A stretch of 39,407 nt of DNA, taken from Nocardia carnea (lineage in GTDB: Bacteria > Actinomycetota > Actinomycetes > Mycobacteriales > Mycobacteriaceae). The notes under the pieces were generated by a model. It had not been told where the DNA came from. It did no database searches and saw only the letters and a program-made list of their open reading frames with translations. The DNA is taken from assembly GCF_029868325.1 (NCBI RefSeq), contig NZ_JARWNW010000292.1, positions 1 to 39,407 of the forward strand, written 5' to 3'. Of this stretch, positions 6,933 to 14,840 are shown one piece after another (within the stretch, counting starts at the first letter, position 1; each line of letters begins with the position of its first letter). The position numbers and the translations under genes were made by a program.

Positions 6933-7690
6933 GCGAAACACGCTGGCAGCTGGGCGGTTACGAGTTCACGCTGGCCCTGGAGGCAATGGGTCGCGACCGG
7001 TTGCCGTATCCGCTGGAATACCTGCCGCCCCGGATGGAGCACGACGACGATTTCCAGCGGTTCCGGCAGCAGTGTGCACGGCGGTTGCAGCCGGTGTTCG
7101 GCGAACCGCTCTACCAAGCACTCACAGTGCTCATCGAACCGGAGATCCGGGTGGAGGTCTACGGGGTGCACGGCCCGCGGCAGAGCAATGCGACACGGAT
7201 GCACGCCGGTGTCGTCGATCGAACAGCTGTGCTGGCCACGCAGCTACCCGGCCCGGAACCGAAATCCGGTGGTGACGTGGTCCTCACCCGGCTCCGCAGC
7301 AACGAGCTGGCTCCCCGCCTGGTGGCAGGCCTGCCGCGGTTCGCGACCGGGCGCCACCAACCCATCCGCGCCCGCCGCACCGACCTGAACGCCCCCGTGT
7401 ACTCCCGCCACCCCACGCAGCTCTCACCCCTCGAAGATATGCAGCGTTTCTTCCGCCGCCCCCGCGCCGGCACCGGCGAAATCACGGTCTACCCCGGATA
7501 CACCGTCGACACCCGCCCCACCGACGACGGCTACGCCTTCCTCTGGCTCGACTACCCGGACGACGGCCGCTACCTCCTCCACAACCACACCACCGACGAT
7601 CTCACCGTCACCCCGGGCCCCGCGGACGAAATCCTGCGCCAACTCCGCAGCCGCATGGAAACCGCCCACCGGGCCCGGACCTGCCAGTGA
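6929..7690 (+). CDS. EspG-like ESX secretion-associated chaperone
   Basis: 253 residues from the ATG at 6929 (MSETRWQLGGYEFTLALEAM); an in-frame ATG at 6911 would add six residues. The N-terminus W-x-L-x-x-x-E-F and overall length fit the EspG family, cytoplasmic chaperones that bind the PE-PPE dimer and deliver it to the ESX machinery. Further family-like segments are VYGVHGPRQSNATRMHAGV and the C-terminal ITVYPGYTVDTRPT...FLWLDYPDDGRYLLH. Position directly after a PPE-like gene supports the assignment. No membrane segment is seen. The ESX core genes (EccB-E, MycP) are not in this window. Confidence 0.8.
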   Translation: MSETRWQLGGYEFTLALEAMGRDRLPYPLEYLPPRMEHDDDFQRFRQQCARRLQPVFGEPLYQALTVLIEPEIRVEVYGVHGPRQSNATRMHAGVVDRTAVLATQLPGPEPKSGGDVVLTRLRSNELAPRLVAGLPRFATGRHQPIRARRTDLNAPVYSRHPTQLSPLEDMQRFFRRPRAGTGEITVYPGYTVDTRPTDDGYAFLWLDYPDDGRYLLHNHTTDDLTVTPGPADEILRQLRSRMETAHRARTCQ

Positions 7691-8148
7691 GGCACGGGCC
7701 GCCTATCAGGACGGATCGTTGATCACGGGACGGGGCCTCCGAGGAGTGCTTCTTCGGATGGCTCGGGTACCTTATCCCGTGCTGACCGGGCCGGATCGGA
7801 AATCCTGCACTGGTACTGCACGCCATCCGCCGGATGCCAAGAAAATTCTGGATATCGGCCGCAAGAAGGTGCGCCCCGCTGACGGCTTCGTATATGTACG
7901 CAAGTGATTCTTTTATTACACAGACTTTCGTACGCTTACCGCACAGCGCGTTCCTCAGTACGTGCTCGGGAAAGTTTCACAATACTACTATCCCCGATGC
8001 TGGCAAGCGGTCGATGCAGGTTCTCAGTATTATAACTGATTATGTTCAGGCCAGATAATGCCGGCTTCGGCTACGGTATGTACTCAATTAAAGGGGGCAG
8101 GTACGGGGGGTATCCCGGACCGGACCTGCGCCGGATGATACGAAACAA
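7691..8148. other. 458-base AT-richer spacer without a supported gene
   Basis: The spacer between the EspG-like gene and the kinase-like gene becomes markedly AT-richer from about 7900. Short open frames exist (for instance ending KKVRPADGFVYVRK at 7907) but none has a recognisable domain or a convincing ribosome-binding site. The composition change marks the edge of a probably acquired island. A truncated 5' part of the kinase gene could also lie here. Confidence 0.5.
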
Positions 8149-9168
8149 TTGAGAAAAGGGGAGTCTGCGCAGCACCTTCTCGTCAGGCTCAGGGGCGACC
8201 TGGCGGGGCTGACCTCCAAATTGGCCGACGGTTTGGACCGCGGTATTCATAATTCCTCCGATGCCGTGCGCAAGACTGTTCGTGAACTTATGGAGACGGA
8301 TGTTCGGAGTGGAAGAACAGTTTCGGATGCGACGCAACGGGAGAATTCTCGCCGCCCTGCGCCGGTCCATCCCGGGCAATATCGACGATTGTCGATCCCC
8401 TCGGGCGCTGATTCCCCGTCATCTTTTGACCCGTCGATGCCTGCCGGTATTCGCAATATGCCTCCGAATCGGGATCTGCAATTTACGGCGGCGCCTGCCG
8501 GTATGGGAGGCAATGACTTTGTAGGTTACCAGGACAAGGTGCTGGGAATTCTTAAGATTGCAGGTCGAGGTAGCAGCATACGGGGTGTGGCGAACGAAAT
8601 AAACGCGCCTTTGATCGCCAAAAGATTGGGTTTGGAGGGTATTGTTCCGGACGTTGTCGAATGGAGGCATGCATCGGAGTGGGGGTCGCTGCAGGAGTTC
8701 GTACCCAACAGGGGCTATGTATCCGACGAGTCTGTATTCAGGGGACTCGAAGGCAGAAAAATCGCCGCTTTCGATTATATCGTGGCCGCCCAGGACAGAA
8801 ACCTGGGAAACGCTTTGATGAAAACTGAGCCGGTTGGCGGCATCGCTGCGATCGACAATGAGCAGATCATGCATCTGCCGAATATTTTCGGGGCGGACCG
8901 TATATGTTCTGAATTCGTTTATCGTAATAAGGATCGCGAACTGGAAGGCGTTGTCGATATACTCGCCGACACCGATCCCGCCGGCTTCGACGAATTTATG
9001 CGAGGGCTGGGTTATCCCGAAGAAGATTCGATGAACTCTGCACTTCGTCTCGTAGAGATTCAGGAACATGGTAAGATCATCGGCGATGCGCCCGGGCCGG
9101 CGATCGTCAAACCCCCCACGCAATCGGAAATCGATGCGTTCGTGCGCGAAATGTCGGGTATCGAGTAA
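8149..9168 (+). CDS. HipA/phosphatidylinositol-kinase-like protein
   Basis: 339 codons if translation starts at the TTG at 8149; the next in-frame ATG is at 8290, and neither has a clear ribosome-binding site. From about residue 120 the protein looks like the HipA/PI3-4-kinase-like fold: candidate ATP lysine K136 in LGILKIAG, hinge-like SLQEFVP, catalytic loop FDYIVAAQDRNLGNAL with D216 and N221, and metal-binding D236 in AAIDNEQ. The key residues are present, so kinase activity is plausible; the substrate is unknown. Base composition and codon use are AT-richer than the neighbours, suggesting transfer. It is followed after eight bases by a small gene. It could be a toxin, possibly an ESX-linked effector, with that gene as partner; this is inference. 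Confidence 0.65.
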   Translation: MRKGESAQHLLVRLRGDLAGLTSKLADGLDRGIHNSSDAVRKTVRELMETDVRSGRTVSDATQRENSRRPAPVHPGQYRRLSIPSGADSPSSFDPSMPAGIRNMPPNRDLQFTAAPAGMGGNDFVGYQDKVLGILKIAGRGSSIRGVANEINAPLIAKRLGLEGIVPDVVEWRHASEWGSLQEFVPNRGYVSDESVFRGLEGRKIAAFDYIVAAQDRNLGNALMKTEPVGGIAAIDNEQIMHLPNIFGADRICSEFVYRNKDRELEGVVDILADTDPAGFDEFMRGLGYPEEDSMNSALRLVEIQEHGKIIGDAPGPAIVKPPTQSEIDAFVREMSGIE

Positions 9169-9176
9169 GGAACGTC

Positions 9177-9452
9177 GTGAGCAATCGAGAAGCAGCGCCC
9201 ACTGTGGTATGCATGTATGCCGCTACAACGGGTCTTCCCGAGCGTGTCGCAGAATTTCGGTGGTCGGCTGATGCGGGGGTGACTTTGCAGGTATTCGACG
9301 AGGGGTGGGGACGATTGGCCCGTCGGTACTACGAAAACGGCGTTCCTGATCAGCTAAACAACCGTACGGTTGCCAGTACCGACGGTAAGGCGTTTCTGGC
9401 TGCGCTTACCCGCGTCCGTGCCGGGAGCTACTGCTCATTCGTGCCCGAATAG
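9177..9452 (+). CDS. Small protein of unknown function, partner of the kinase-like gene
   Basis: 91 residues from a GTG at 9177 with AAGGA seven bases upstream. The sequence includes AEFRWSADAGVTLQVFD and RLARRYYENGV, and ends SYCSFVPE. The mixed strand/helix pattern has no catalytic motif or membrane segment. The eight-base spacing and shared low-GC composition say that it is co-transcribed with the kinase-like protein; an antitoxin, immunity or substrate role are all possible. The 277-base spacer after it, up to the convergent lipoprotein gene, shows nothing that I can name. Confidence 0.6.
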   Translation: MSNREAAPTVVCMYAATTGLPERVAEFRWSADAGVTLQVFDEGWGRLARRYYENGVPDQLNNRTVASTDGKAFLAALTRVRAGSYCSFVPE

Positions 9453-9729
9453 CAGGGTACGTCTGGCACTCGGGACGAATTGGAACGACTCGTTCTCGCC
9501 GACGAATGGCGCCGGCGAGTACCTCGGCCGTCGAGATAGATCGCCCGCTTCTCATCTGTATCCCTTGGGCCGAACTCGAATTCTGATCCGACGGGAGCGT
9601 GGCTGCGACTGTCGGATGCGGATCACGGCTACTCCGGTGTGGGACGTGGTCCGGAAGTCCGGGCCACCCGGTCGCACCCGGACACCCTGAGGGGACGGGG
9701 GCGACGGGGAGCCGGGTATCCGGAGCATG

Positions 9730-10272
9730 TCAGCCGATGATGTCGGAGCAGGCGAAGGTGATGTCGAATTTCGCGGTCGCGGGGCCGGCCATCGGGTTGG
9801 TCATATCCGGTGCGCCGATGCCCTCGCCGGTGACGGTGTAGGTTTCACCGTTCTTGCTGACCTGCGCCGAACCGCCCGGCTGACCGTTGCCGTAGCCGAC
9901 GGCGTACGGCATCCCGTCGGATCCGCCCTGGCTGCCCGCGATCGCCACCGCCTGCACAGTGTTGTCGTCGACGATGCTGGCGCTGACGCTCAACTGGCCG
10001 TACTGCTCGTTGGCGGTATCGGTGAGTGCCAGCGCCAGCGTGTTGCCCTGCTTCGCGCAGGTGGTGTCGAAGTCGGCGGTGAGTTCTTTCCCGTCGACCA
10101 GAGCCTTCGAATCCCCGCCGGTCTCGCCTGCCGGGGTGGTGGATTCCGTCGACGGGGCGTCGGCGACCGGGGTGGCCGTGCCGCTCGCGGCATCGTCACC
10201 GCAGGCCGAGGTCAGTGCGATGGTGGAGGCGGCGAGGACGGCGGCGCCGATACGGAAGAGCGTGGTGTTCAT
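9730..10272 (-). CDS. LpqH-like (19-kDa antigen family) lipoprotein
   Basis: 180 residues from the ATG at 10272. The signal peptide ends in the lipobox LTSAC (Cys24), so it is lipid-anchored at the cell surface. A Thr/Ala/Pro linker rich in Ser and Thr follows, as in mycobacterial LpqH. The domain has LVDGKELTADFDTTCAKQG, with a Cys that should pair with the C-terminal Cys in ITFACSDIIG; these two cysteines and the beta-rich domain are the family pattern. Related proteins are major immunogenic cell-wall lipoproteins in mycobacteria. It is transcribed away from the CHAT operon, with a 128-base shared spacer. Confidence 0.88.
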   Translation of the reverse strand: MNTTLFRIGAAVLAASTIALTSACGDDAASGTATPVADAPSTESTTPAGETGGDSKALVDGKELTADFDTTCAKQGNTLALALTDTANEQYGQLSVSASIVDDNTVQAVAIAGSQGGSDGMPYAVGYGNGQPGGSAQVSKNGETYTVTGEGIGAPDMTNPMAGPATAKFDITFACSDIIG

Positions 10273-10388
10273 GGTGGATCCTGTTCTCTCGGTGTCGCGG
10301 CTCGATCGGCCGCCCGAGAGAAAAGTTAGGAACTCGCGCGCACCTACCGATCCCAACTTTCGCCGCCGCGAACCGTCCGGAACTCCGT

Positions 10389-10394
10389 TAACCT
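10389..10394 (+). promoter_or_regulatory. Candidate -10 for a leaderless CHAT-operon transcript
   Basis: TAACCT ends six bases before the ATG at 10401, with no ribosome-binding site between. A TANNNT box 6-8 bases before a start codon is the usual arrangement of leaderless genes in actinobacteria. If right, the operon mRNA starts at or next to the start codon. Confidence 0.45.
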
Positions 10395-10400
10395 GGGCTC

Positions 10401-11924
10401 ATGCGACGACCGCGGGCCATGGTGCTCGATGAGGTGTGGCGCGGTCTCGAGGGTGTGCAGGCGTTGAGCGGGCCCCAGGGCGGGCCGCTGCGCCGGACCG
10501 TGAAACTGATCCTCGACCCGCTCGTCATCCGGCCGGTCCAGTATCCGGGTTGCGCGGGCGCGATTCTTTCCGGCGCCGGTGCGTCCCTGCTGGCGGCCCG
10601 GGTCCGCGCCCACGCCGACGCGCTGCGGGCGACCGCCGCCTGGTTCACGCTCCTCAAACAGGTCCGGCGTGAGCTGCGGATCACCGAGGGCAACGCCCAG
10701 GACCTGTACTTTCAGCGCTGTTTCGAACTCGCGGCCACCCGCGGCCATCCCGATCCGCAGCGCGACCGGTTACGCGCCGAGGCCGTGCTGCGCGAGATCC
10801 ACGGATTCGCCGCCGGCCGAACCACCCAGGCTTTGAAGGACCATCTCACCGATCCCGCGCGGGCGGCCGAACTGGACGGGTTGCTGGAAGCGGCCTGGGA
10901 GCGCCGGCCGTCGCCACCGCCTGTCGCGCCGGAGTGCGCCGGCGAACTACGGCAACTTCTGGAGGTCGCGGTCGCGACCCGGTCGGAAGGAGATACCGCA
11001 CCCGGCCGGCAACTGTTGCGGCGGTTGATCGACGCGCATATCGGGGTCCATACGGGGATCGCGTTATGGGTGGGCAGCAGTGATCGCCCGGCGGCGAGTA
11101 TCGCGGCCGCAACCTGCGAAAACGTTCGGACCAGCCCGGTTGCCGAGCCGACCGCTGCGCCCGTGCAGCGCGTCGGCGTGCGTGAGGCGGGCGTGCGTGA
11201 GGCGGGTCCAGTGGCGAGGGGGCGCCGGCCCGGGGTTGCGTTCTGTTCGCGGTACGACGCGAATCTGCTCGGTCTCACCGAAAAACCCGTTCCGTGTCGA
11301 CCGGCGCTCGGTTCGTCGGCGTCGACCGCGGCGCTGGGCCTGCCGTTCGACCGCACCGTCTACGAGCGGGTTTTCACCGTCCTCCAGGTGTCAACCGAAC
11401 GTGCCGACCTACCACCGATTCCGGAACTGGTGACCACCGAGATCAGCCGGAGTTGCGCACCCTGGGCACTACTCGACGAAACCTTGCGGGTCGCCGCCGC
11501 GGCGGGCGTGGAGTTGGCGCTCGGGCTGACCCCGATCACGTCGTCGGCAGGCGCGGAGACCCCCGTGGGCGGCATACCGGAAACGGCCGCCCACCGCCGG
11601 GTCAACAGCCGGTGGCAGCGGGAGGCCTACGTTCTGCAGGCACGGCGGCTGGCGATCCATCCCGTCTCCGGCGACGGTAATCCGCTCGGCGCGATAGCGG
11701 CCGAACTGCGGACCCCGTGGCGGCCGTATCTGCGCAGGTTGTGGGTCCGGTTGCACGGGCGCGATGTACGGGAACAGCCGCTCGCCGAACCGGACGAACT
11801 ATGGGACCTGCTGGACGGAATCGCGCGGTCGGTGGTCCTCGATCACCGCACCCGCGTCCGCAAGGTTCTGAGCGCGCAGGCGGCCGGACCCGGCTCGGCG
11901 CCGGCCGAATCGAGGGCTGTCTGA
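10401..11924 (+). CDS. Unknown protein, first gene of the CHAT operon
   Basis: 507 residues; I recognise no family. The N-terminal ~250 residues are alpha-helical (ARVRAHADALRATAAWFTLL, then an Arg/Glu-rich helix). A variable linker near residue 255 has a short repeat GVREAGVREAG. The C-terminal half is again helical and includes PFDRTVYERVFTVLQ, TTEISRSCAPWALLDETL and WRPYLRRLWVRLHGRDV. No signal peptide, membrane helix, nucleotide-binding loop or catalytic motif is apparent. An alternative ATG lies at 10419. It overlaps the next gene by one base (TGATG). Together with the second protein it may provide sensing or a substrate for the protease encoded last; this is inferred from operon order. 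Confidence 0.75.
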   Translation: MRRPRAMVLDEVWRGLEGVQALSGPQGGPLRRTVKLILDPLVIRPVQYPGCAGAILSGAGASLLAARVRAHADALRATAAWFTLLKQVRRELRITEGNAQDLYFQRCFELAATRGHPDPQRDRLRAEAVLREIHGFAAGRTTQALKDHLTDPARAAELDGLLEAAWERRPSPPPVAPECAGELRQLLEVAVATRSEGDTAPGRQLLRRLIDAHIGVHTGIALWVGSSDRPAASIAAATCENVRTSPVAEPTAAPVQRVGVREAGVREAGPVARGRRPGVAFCSRYDANLLGLTEKPVPCRPALGSSASTAALGLPFDRTVYERVFTVLQVSTERADLPPIPELVTTEISRSCAPWALLDETLRVAAAAGVELALGLTPITSSAGAETPVGGIPETAAHRRVNSRWQREAYVLQARRLAIHPVSGDGNPLGAIAAELRTPWRPYLRRLWVRLHGRDVREQPLAEPDELWDLLDGIARSVVLDHRTRVRKVLSAQAAGPGSAPAESRAV

Positions 11925-13303
11925 TGGTCGATATGGTGCGTATCCGGCGATTACGACCGGACCTGTGGGCGATCGGCCCACCCGGCGCTCCGACCGCGGC
12001 CGATACCGACCCGGGCGTGGATACGGCGGTTCTCGAAGTCGCGGGTGGCTATCTCACCTGGAGTCTGACGGCCGGGCAGCGAATCGCGGCGGCGACCCTG
12101 CACGATCTCGATACCGCGCAGGAATGGCTGTGGGCGCTGTACGGCGCCGAAATCGCACTCGCCGCCGACGCGTACACCGAGCCGGTGGACCTCCCCGTCG
12201 GGCCCGGCAACCCCGATCTCGCGGCGGCGGTCCGGCGTCTCGCCTACGCCCACTGGGCGGCGCGCTGGTGGCCGGCCTCGACCATCGACGATATCGCCGC
12301 GCTGGACCCGGCACTGCTGGGCAGCGAAATCGCCGAGCTGACGGAGTTCTGCGAAAGCGTGGTCGACGGCGCGGACGCCACGACGAACACCGGCGTCGAA
12401 GACGATGCGGTAACCGGCTCGGACACTGGGGTGCTCGAGTGGACCGCAGCGCGCGCCGACGAGTACGCGCTCGCCGCAGGGGCGAACCTGCCCGGCCGGG
12501 GTGCCGACCTCGTGCTCGCACGCGGTACCGCCGGCTGGGATTGGCGGAATTGTCCGGCCGGCGTTGTCGATGCCTCCGAGCGTGCCGTGTCATGGGAGTT
12601 GTTGCGGACAGCAGGCAGCACGGTGGCCCGGGTACACGCGGTCGCCGCCCCGGGGGTCACCGCGGGTCTTCCCGGCTACCTGCAACCCCACGCCCTGATC
12701 CGCACTCCGGATGGATTCCTCCACATCACCCTGGAATTGAACGGCGACGCGTGGACGGGCGAATCCGTGGAACCTGCGGATTCGGTGCTGGGCATAGAGA
12801 TCTACGTGCCAGGTGTGGGCCGCAGCGCACCGGCGGGCACGGTGCCGGAGCACTCCCGGGCATCCGTTCGGCCCCATAGTTCGGAGCCGGGGGAGTCAGC
12901 AGTCGACTACCGCCTCGATGCCGCCGCTGCGGGCGCGCAGGTTCCGTATGCGGCTGATCCTTACGCGCAGCCGGAGCCGACGGGGCGTCCGCACGGAGCT
13001 GATCCGGTCGAGCTGCCGCATCCGTCCTGGGCCGTCGAGCCATCGCGGATCTCCGATGAGAAAGGAGAGTCCGGGGATACTGTCGCGCAGCGTATGCCGG
13101 GTGTGGCGGCGGATGCCGAACGGCGGCGGCTGGTGCGGGAACTCGCGCGGAACAGGCTCCGGCTGGCCACGGGCCGGTCCGGTGGGGTCGCGCCCGGCGC
13201 CCCTGAACCGCCCGAAACCGGCGAATCCGGGGGCTACTCACTCGCTGATATCGCACCACTTCGATCAGAAACAACTGCGGCAGTGGAGGAGTCGGATTTC
13301 TGA
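11924..13303 (+). CDS. Unknown protein, second gene of the CHAT operon
   Basis: 459 residues. The ATG overlaps the previous stop by one base. The first ~145 residues are rich in Ala and Trp (GGYLTWSLTAGQRIAAATL, TAQEWLWALYGAEIAL, AYAHWAARWWPASTIDDI) and end with a helix SEIAELTEFCES. A central beta-rich part follows (ISWELL-like AVSWELLRTAGSTVARVHAV, GFLHITLELNGDAW). From about residue 305 the chain is Pro/Glu/Ser-rich and probably disordered, with a basic helix AERRRLVRELARNRLRLA before the end. No catalytic motif is visible. A protein with a long flexible tail encoded beside a caspase-like protease is a candidate substrate or adaptor; this is inference. Confidence 0.75.
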   Translation: MVDMVRIRRLRPDLWAIGPPGAPTAADTDPGVDTAVLEVAGGYLTWSLTAGQRIAAATLHDLDTAQEWLWALYGAEIALAADAYTEPVDLPVGPGNPDLAAAVRRLAYAHWAARWWPASTIDDIAALDPALLGSEIAELTEFCESVVDGADATTNTGVEDDAVTGSDTGVLEWTAARADEYALAAGANLPGRGADLVLARGTAGWDWRNCPAGVVDASERAVSWELLRTAGSTVARVHAVAAPGVTAGLPGYLQPHALIRTPDGFLHITLELNGDAWTGESVEPADSVLGIEIYVPGVGRSAPAGTVPEHSRASVRPHSSEPGESAVDYRLDAAAAGAQVPYAADPYAQPEPTGRPHGADPVELPHPSWAVEPSRISDEKGESGDTVAQRMPGVAADAERRRLVRELARNRLRLATGRSGGVAPGAPEPPETGESGGYSLADIAPLRSETTAAVEESDF

Positions 13304-13304
13304 G

Positions 13305-14819
13305 ATGAGTGAACCCGAGAACCGGCCGCCCGGCGTGGAACTCCTGCACGAGGGTGCCGCCGCGCACAACCGTGGCGATCTCACCGAGGCGCTGCGGATT
13401 TTCGAGCACGCCGCGGACACCACCACCGACGGTGTACGGACCAGTGCCCTCGTCAACGCCGCCAGTGTGTACGACGAACTCGGCGATCACGAGGGCGCCG
13501 TGATCCGGTACCGAACGGTGCTGAGCGAGATCCCCGGCGATGCCGTCGAGAAGCGGGCCTCCGCACTGATCAACTATTCGCAGGCCCTGCAGCACCTCGG
13601 TGCGCTGGACGAGGCGCAGGACGCGCTGGAGCAGGCCCGCACGCTGCTCGCCGAGGCCGACGAGCTCGGTGTCCTGCGCGTATCGTGCCTGCTCTCGCTG
13701 ACCGCCGTCGCGAGCTACCGCGCCGAATGGAACCGTGCGATAGATATCGCCAACGAATCCCTGAACACCGCGCTGCGGTTCGCTCCGGAGCTGGCCGGCT
13801 ATTCGTTGATGAACCTGGCCGTCGGCTACTTCGAAACCGGCCGCCGCGACCTCGGCGTGGATTTCGCGCGGCAGGCGCTGACGGCGTTCACCGCGGCCGG
13901 TAACCACAACGCCCTCGCCGACACCCAGCAGAACCTGGCCCAGATCTTCATGCGCCTGGACCGGATCGACGAGGCCGAGGAACTCGTGGAGGCCGCCCAG
14001 CGGTATTACGAGCGGACCGGGCTCTCCCACCGGACCGGAATCGGCTGGAAGATCCGCGGTTTCCTCGCCGAACGCCGCGGGGATCTCGATCGTGCGCAGG
14101 AATGGTATCGGCGCAGCCTCGACCATTTCCAGGCTTCCGGTGCGCTGCTCGACGTTGCGGCTCTGCAATGCCGGCTGGCGACCATCGAATTCGCGTACGG
14201 CAGGGTCGGTGCCGGACAGCAGCTCCTGGACGGCTCGTTCGTCATCTATGCCGAGCGCGGACTCGGTACCGAATGCGCCAAACTCGACTACTGGCATGCC
14301 GTGCTGCTGGAGATGGTCATCGATGATCTGGAAGAGCCCGCCCCGGAACTGGTGACTCTCGGGCGGGCACTGTCGGTTACGGCCGCGATCGCCATCGACG
14401 CCGTCCGCTACACCATGCCGAGCGGGAGCCGGCGCGAACAATGGCACCGGGAAATCGCGGAACCCGCGATGCGTCTGGCGTTCCGTTTCGCCCATCTCTG
14501 CCAGGACGGTGCGTTGCTCGCCGATCTGATCGAAACCCGCTGCGCGGGAACCACCTTGGATATCGCTCGCGTGCAACCGGTCGAACGTCCGCAGTTCCCG
14601 CTGGACACCCCGAATCCACCCGCCGTCACCGAGCTGCCCGGCCCCCTGCAGTTGGGTGCCGCACTGGCCCAGGTCGCTGCCTCTGCGGGTCTACCCGTCG
14701 CGCCGCCGCCGCGTCTCGCGGTCGAACCCGGCGCCCGAATCGCGCTCGCCGATTACATCGAGGCGGCCGAACACCGCTACGCCGGAAAATTCCGGGAGGA
14801 TCGGGTGATTCCGGCATGA
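13305..14819 (+). CDS. Tetratricopeptide-repeat protein, third gene of the CHAT operon
   Basis: 504 residues from the ATG at 13305, one base after the previous stop. Residues about 10-310 are an array of TPR-like helix pairs: LHEGAAAHNRGDLTEALRIF, LVNAASVYDELGDHEGAVI, INYSQALQHLGALDEAQDAL, LMNLAVGYFETGRRDLGVD, NLAQIFMRLDRIDEAEELV, GFLAERRGDLDRAQEWYRR. A helical region follows without obvious repeats. TPR arrays bind partner proteins. Fused or neighbouring TPR and CHAT modules are common (the Craspase protease of type III-E CRISPR is a TPR-CHAT fusion), so this is probably the regulatory or substrate-binding arm of the downstream protease. Confidence 0.88.
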   Translation: MSEPENRPPGVELLHEGAAAHNRGDLTEALRIFEHAADTTTDGVRTSALVNAASVYDELGDHEGAVIRYRTVLSEIPGDAVEKRASALINYSQALQHLGALDEAQDALEQARTLLAEADELGVLRVSCLLSLTAVASYRAEWNRAIDIANESLNTALRFAPELAGYSLMNLAVGYFETGRRDLGVDFARQALTAFTAAGNHNALADTQQNLAQIFMRLDRIDEAEELVEAAQRYYERTGLSHRTGIGWKIRGFLAERRGDLDRAQEWYRRSLDHFQASGALLDVAALQCRLATIEFAYGRVGAGQQLLDGSFVIYAERGLGTECAKLDYWHAVLLEMVIDDLEEPAPELVTLGRALSVTAAIAIDAVRYTMPSGSRREQWHREIAEPAMRLAFRFAHLCQDGALLADLIETRCAGTTLDIARVQPVERPQFPLDTPNPPAVTELPGPLQLGAALAQVAASAGLPVAPPPRLAVEPGARIALADYIEAAEHRYAGKFREDRVIPA

Positions 14820-14840
14820 AACGAGGACACGGCCGGCGCT

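Noticed and set aside
7719..7907. 62-codon frame after the EspG-like gene
   Set aside because: No ribosome-binding site, no recognisable domain, and it spans the composition boundary; not enough to call a gene.
12726..14576. Long open frame on the minus strand opposite the second and third CHAT-operon genes
   Set aside because: It is the reverse complement of clearly coding TPR sequence; long antisense frames are expected at this GC content, and its translation is Arg/Gly/Pro-rich without motifs.
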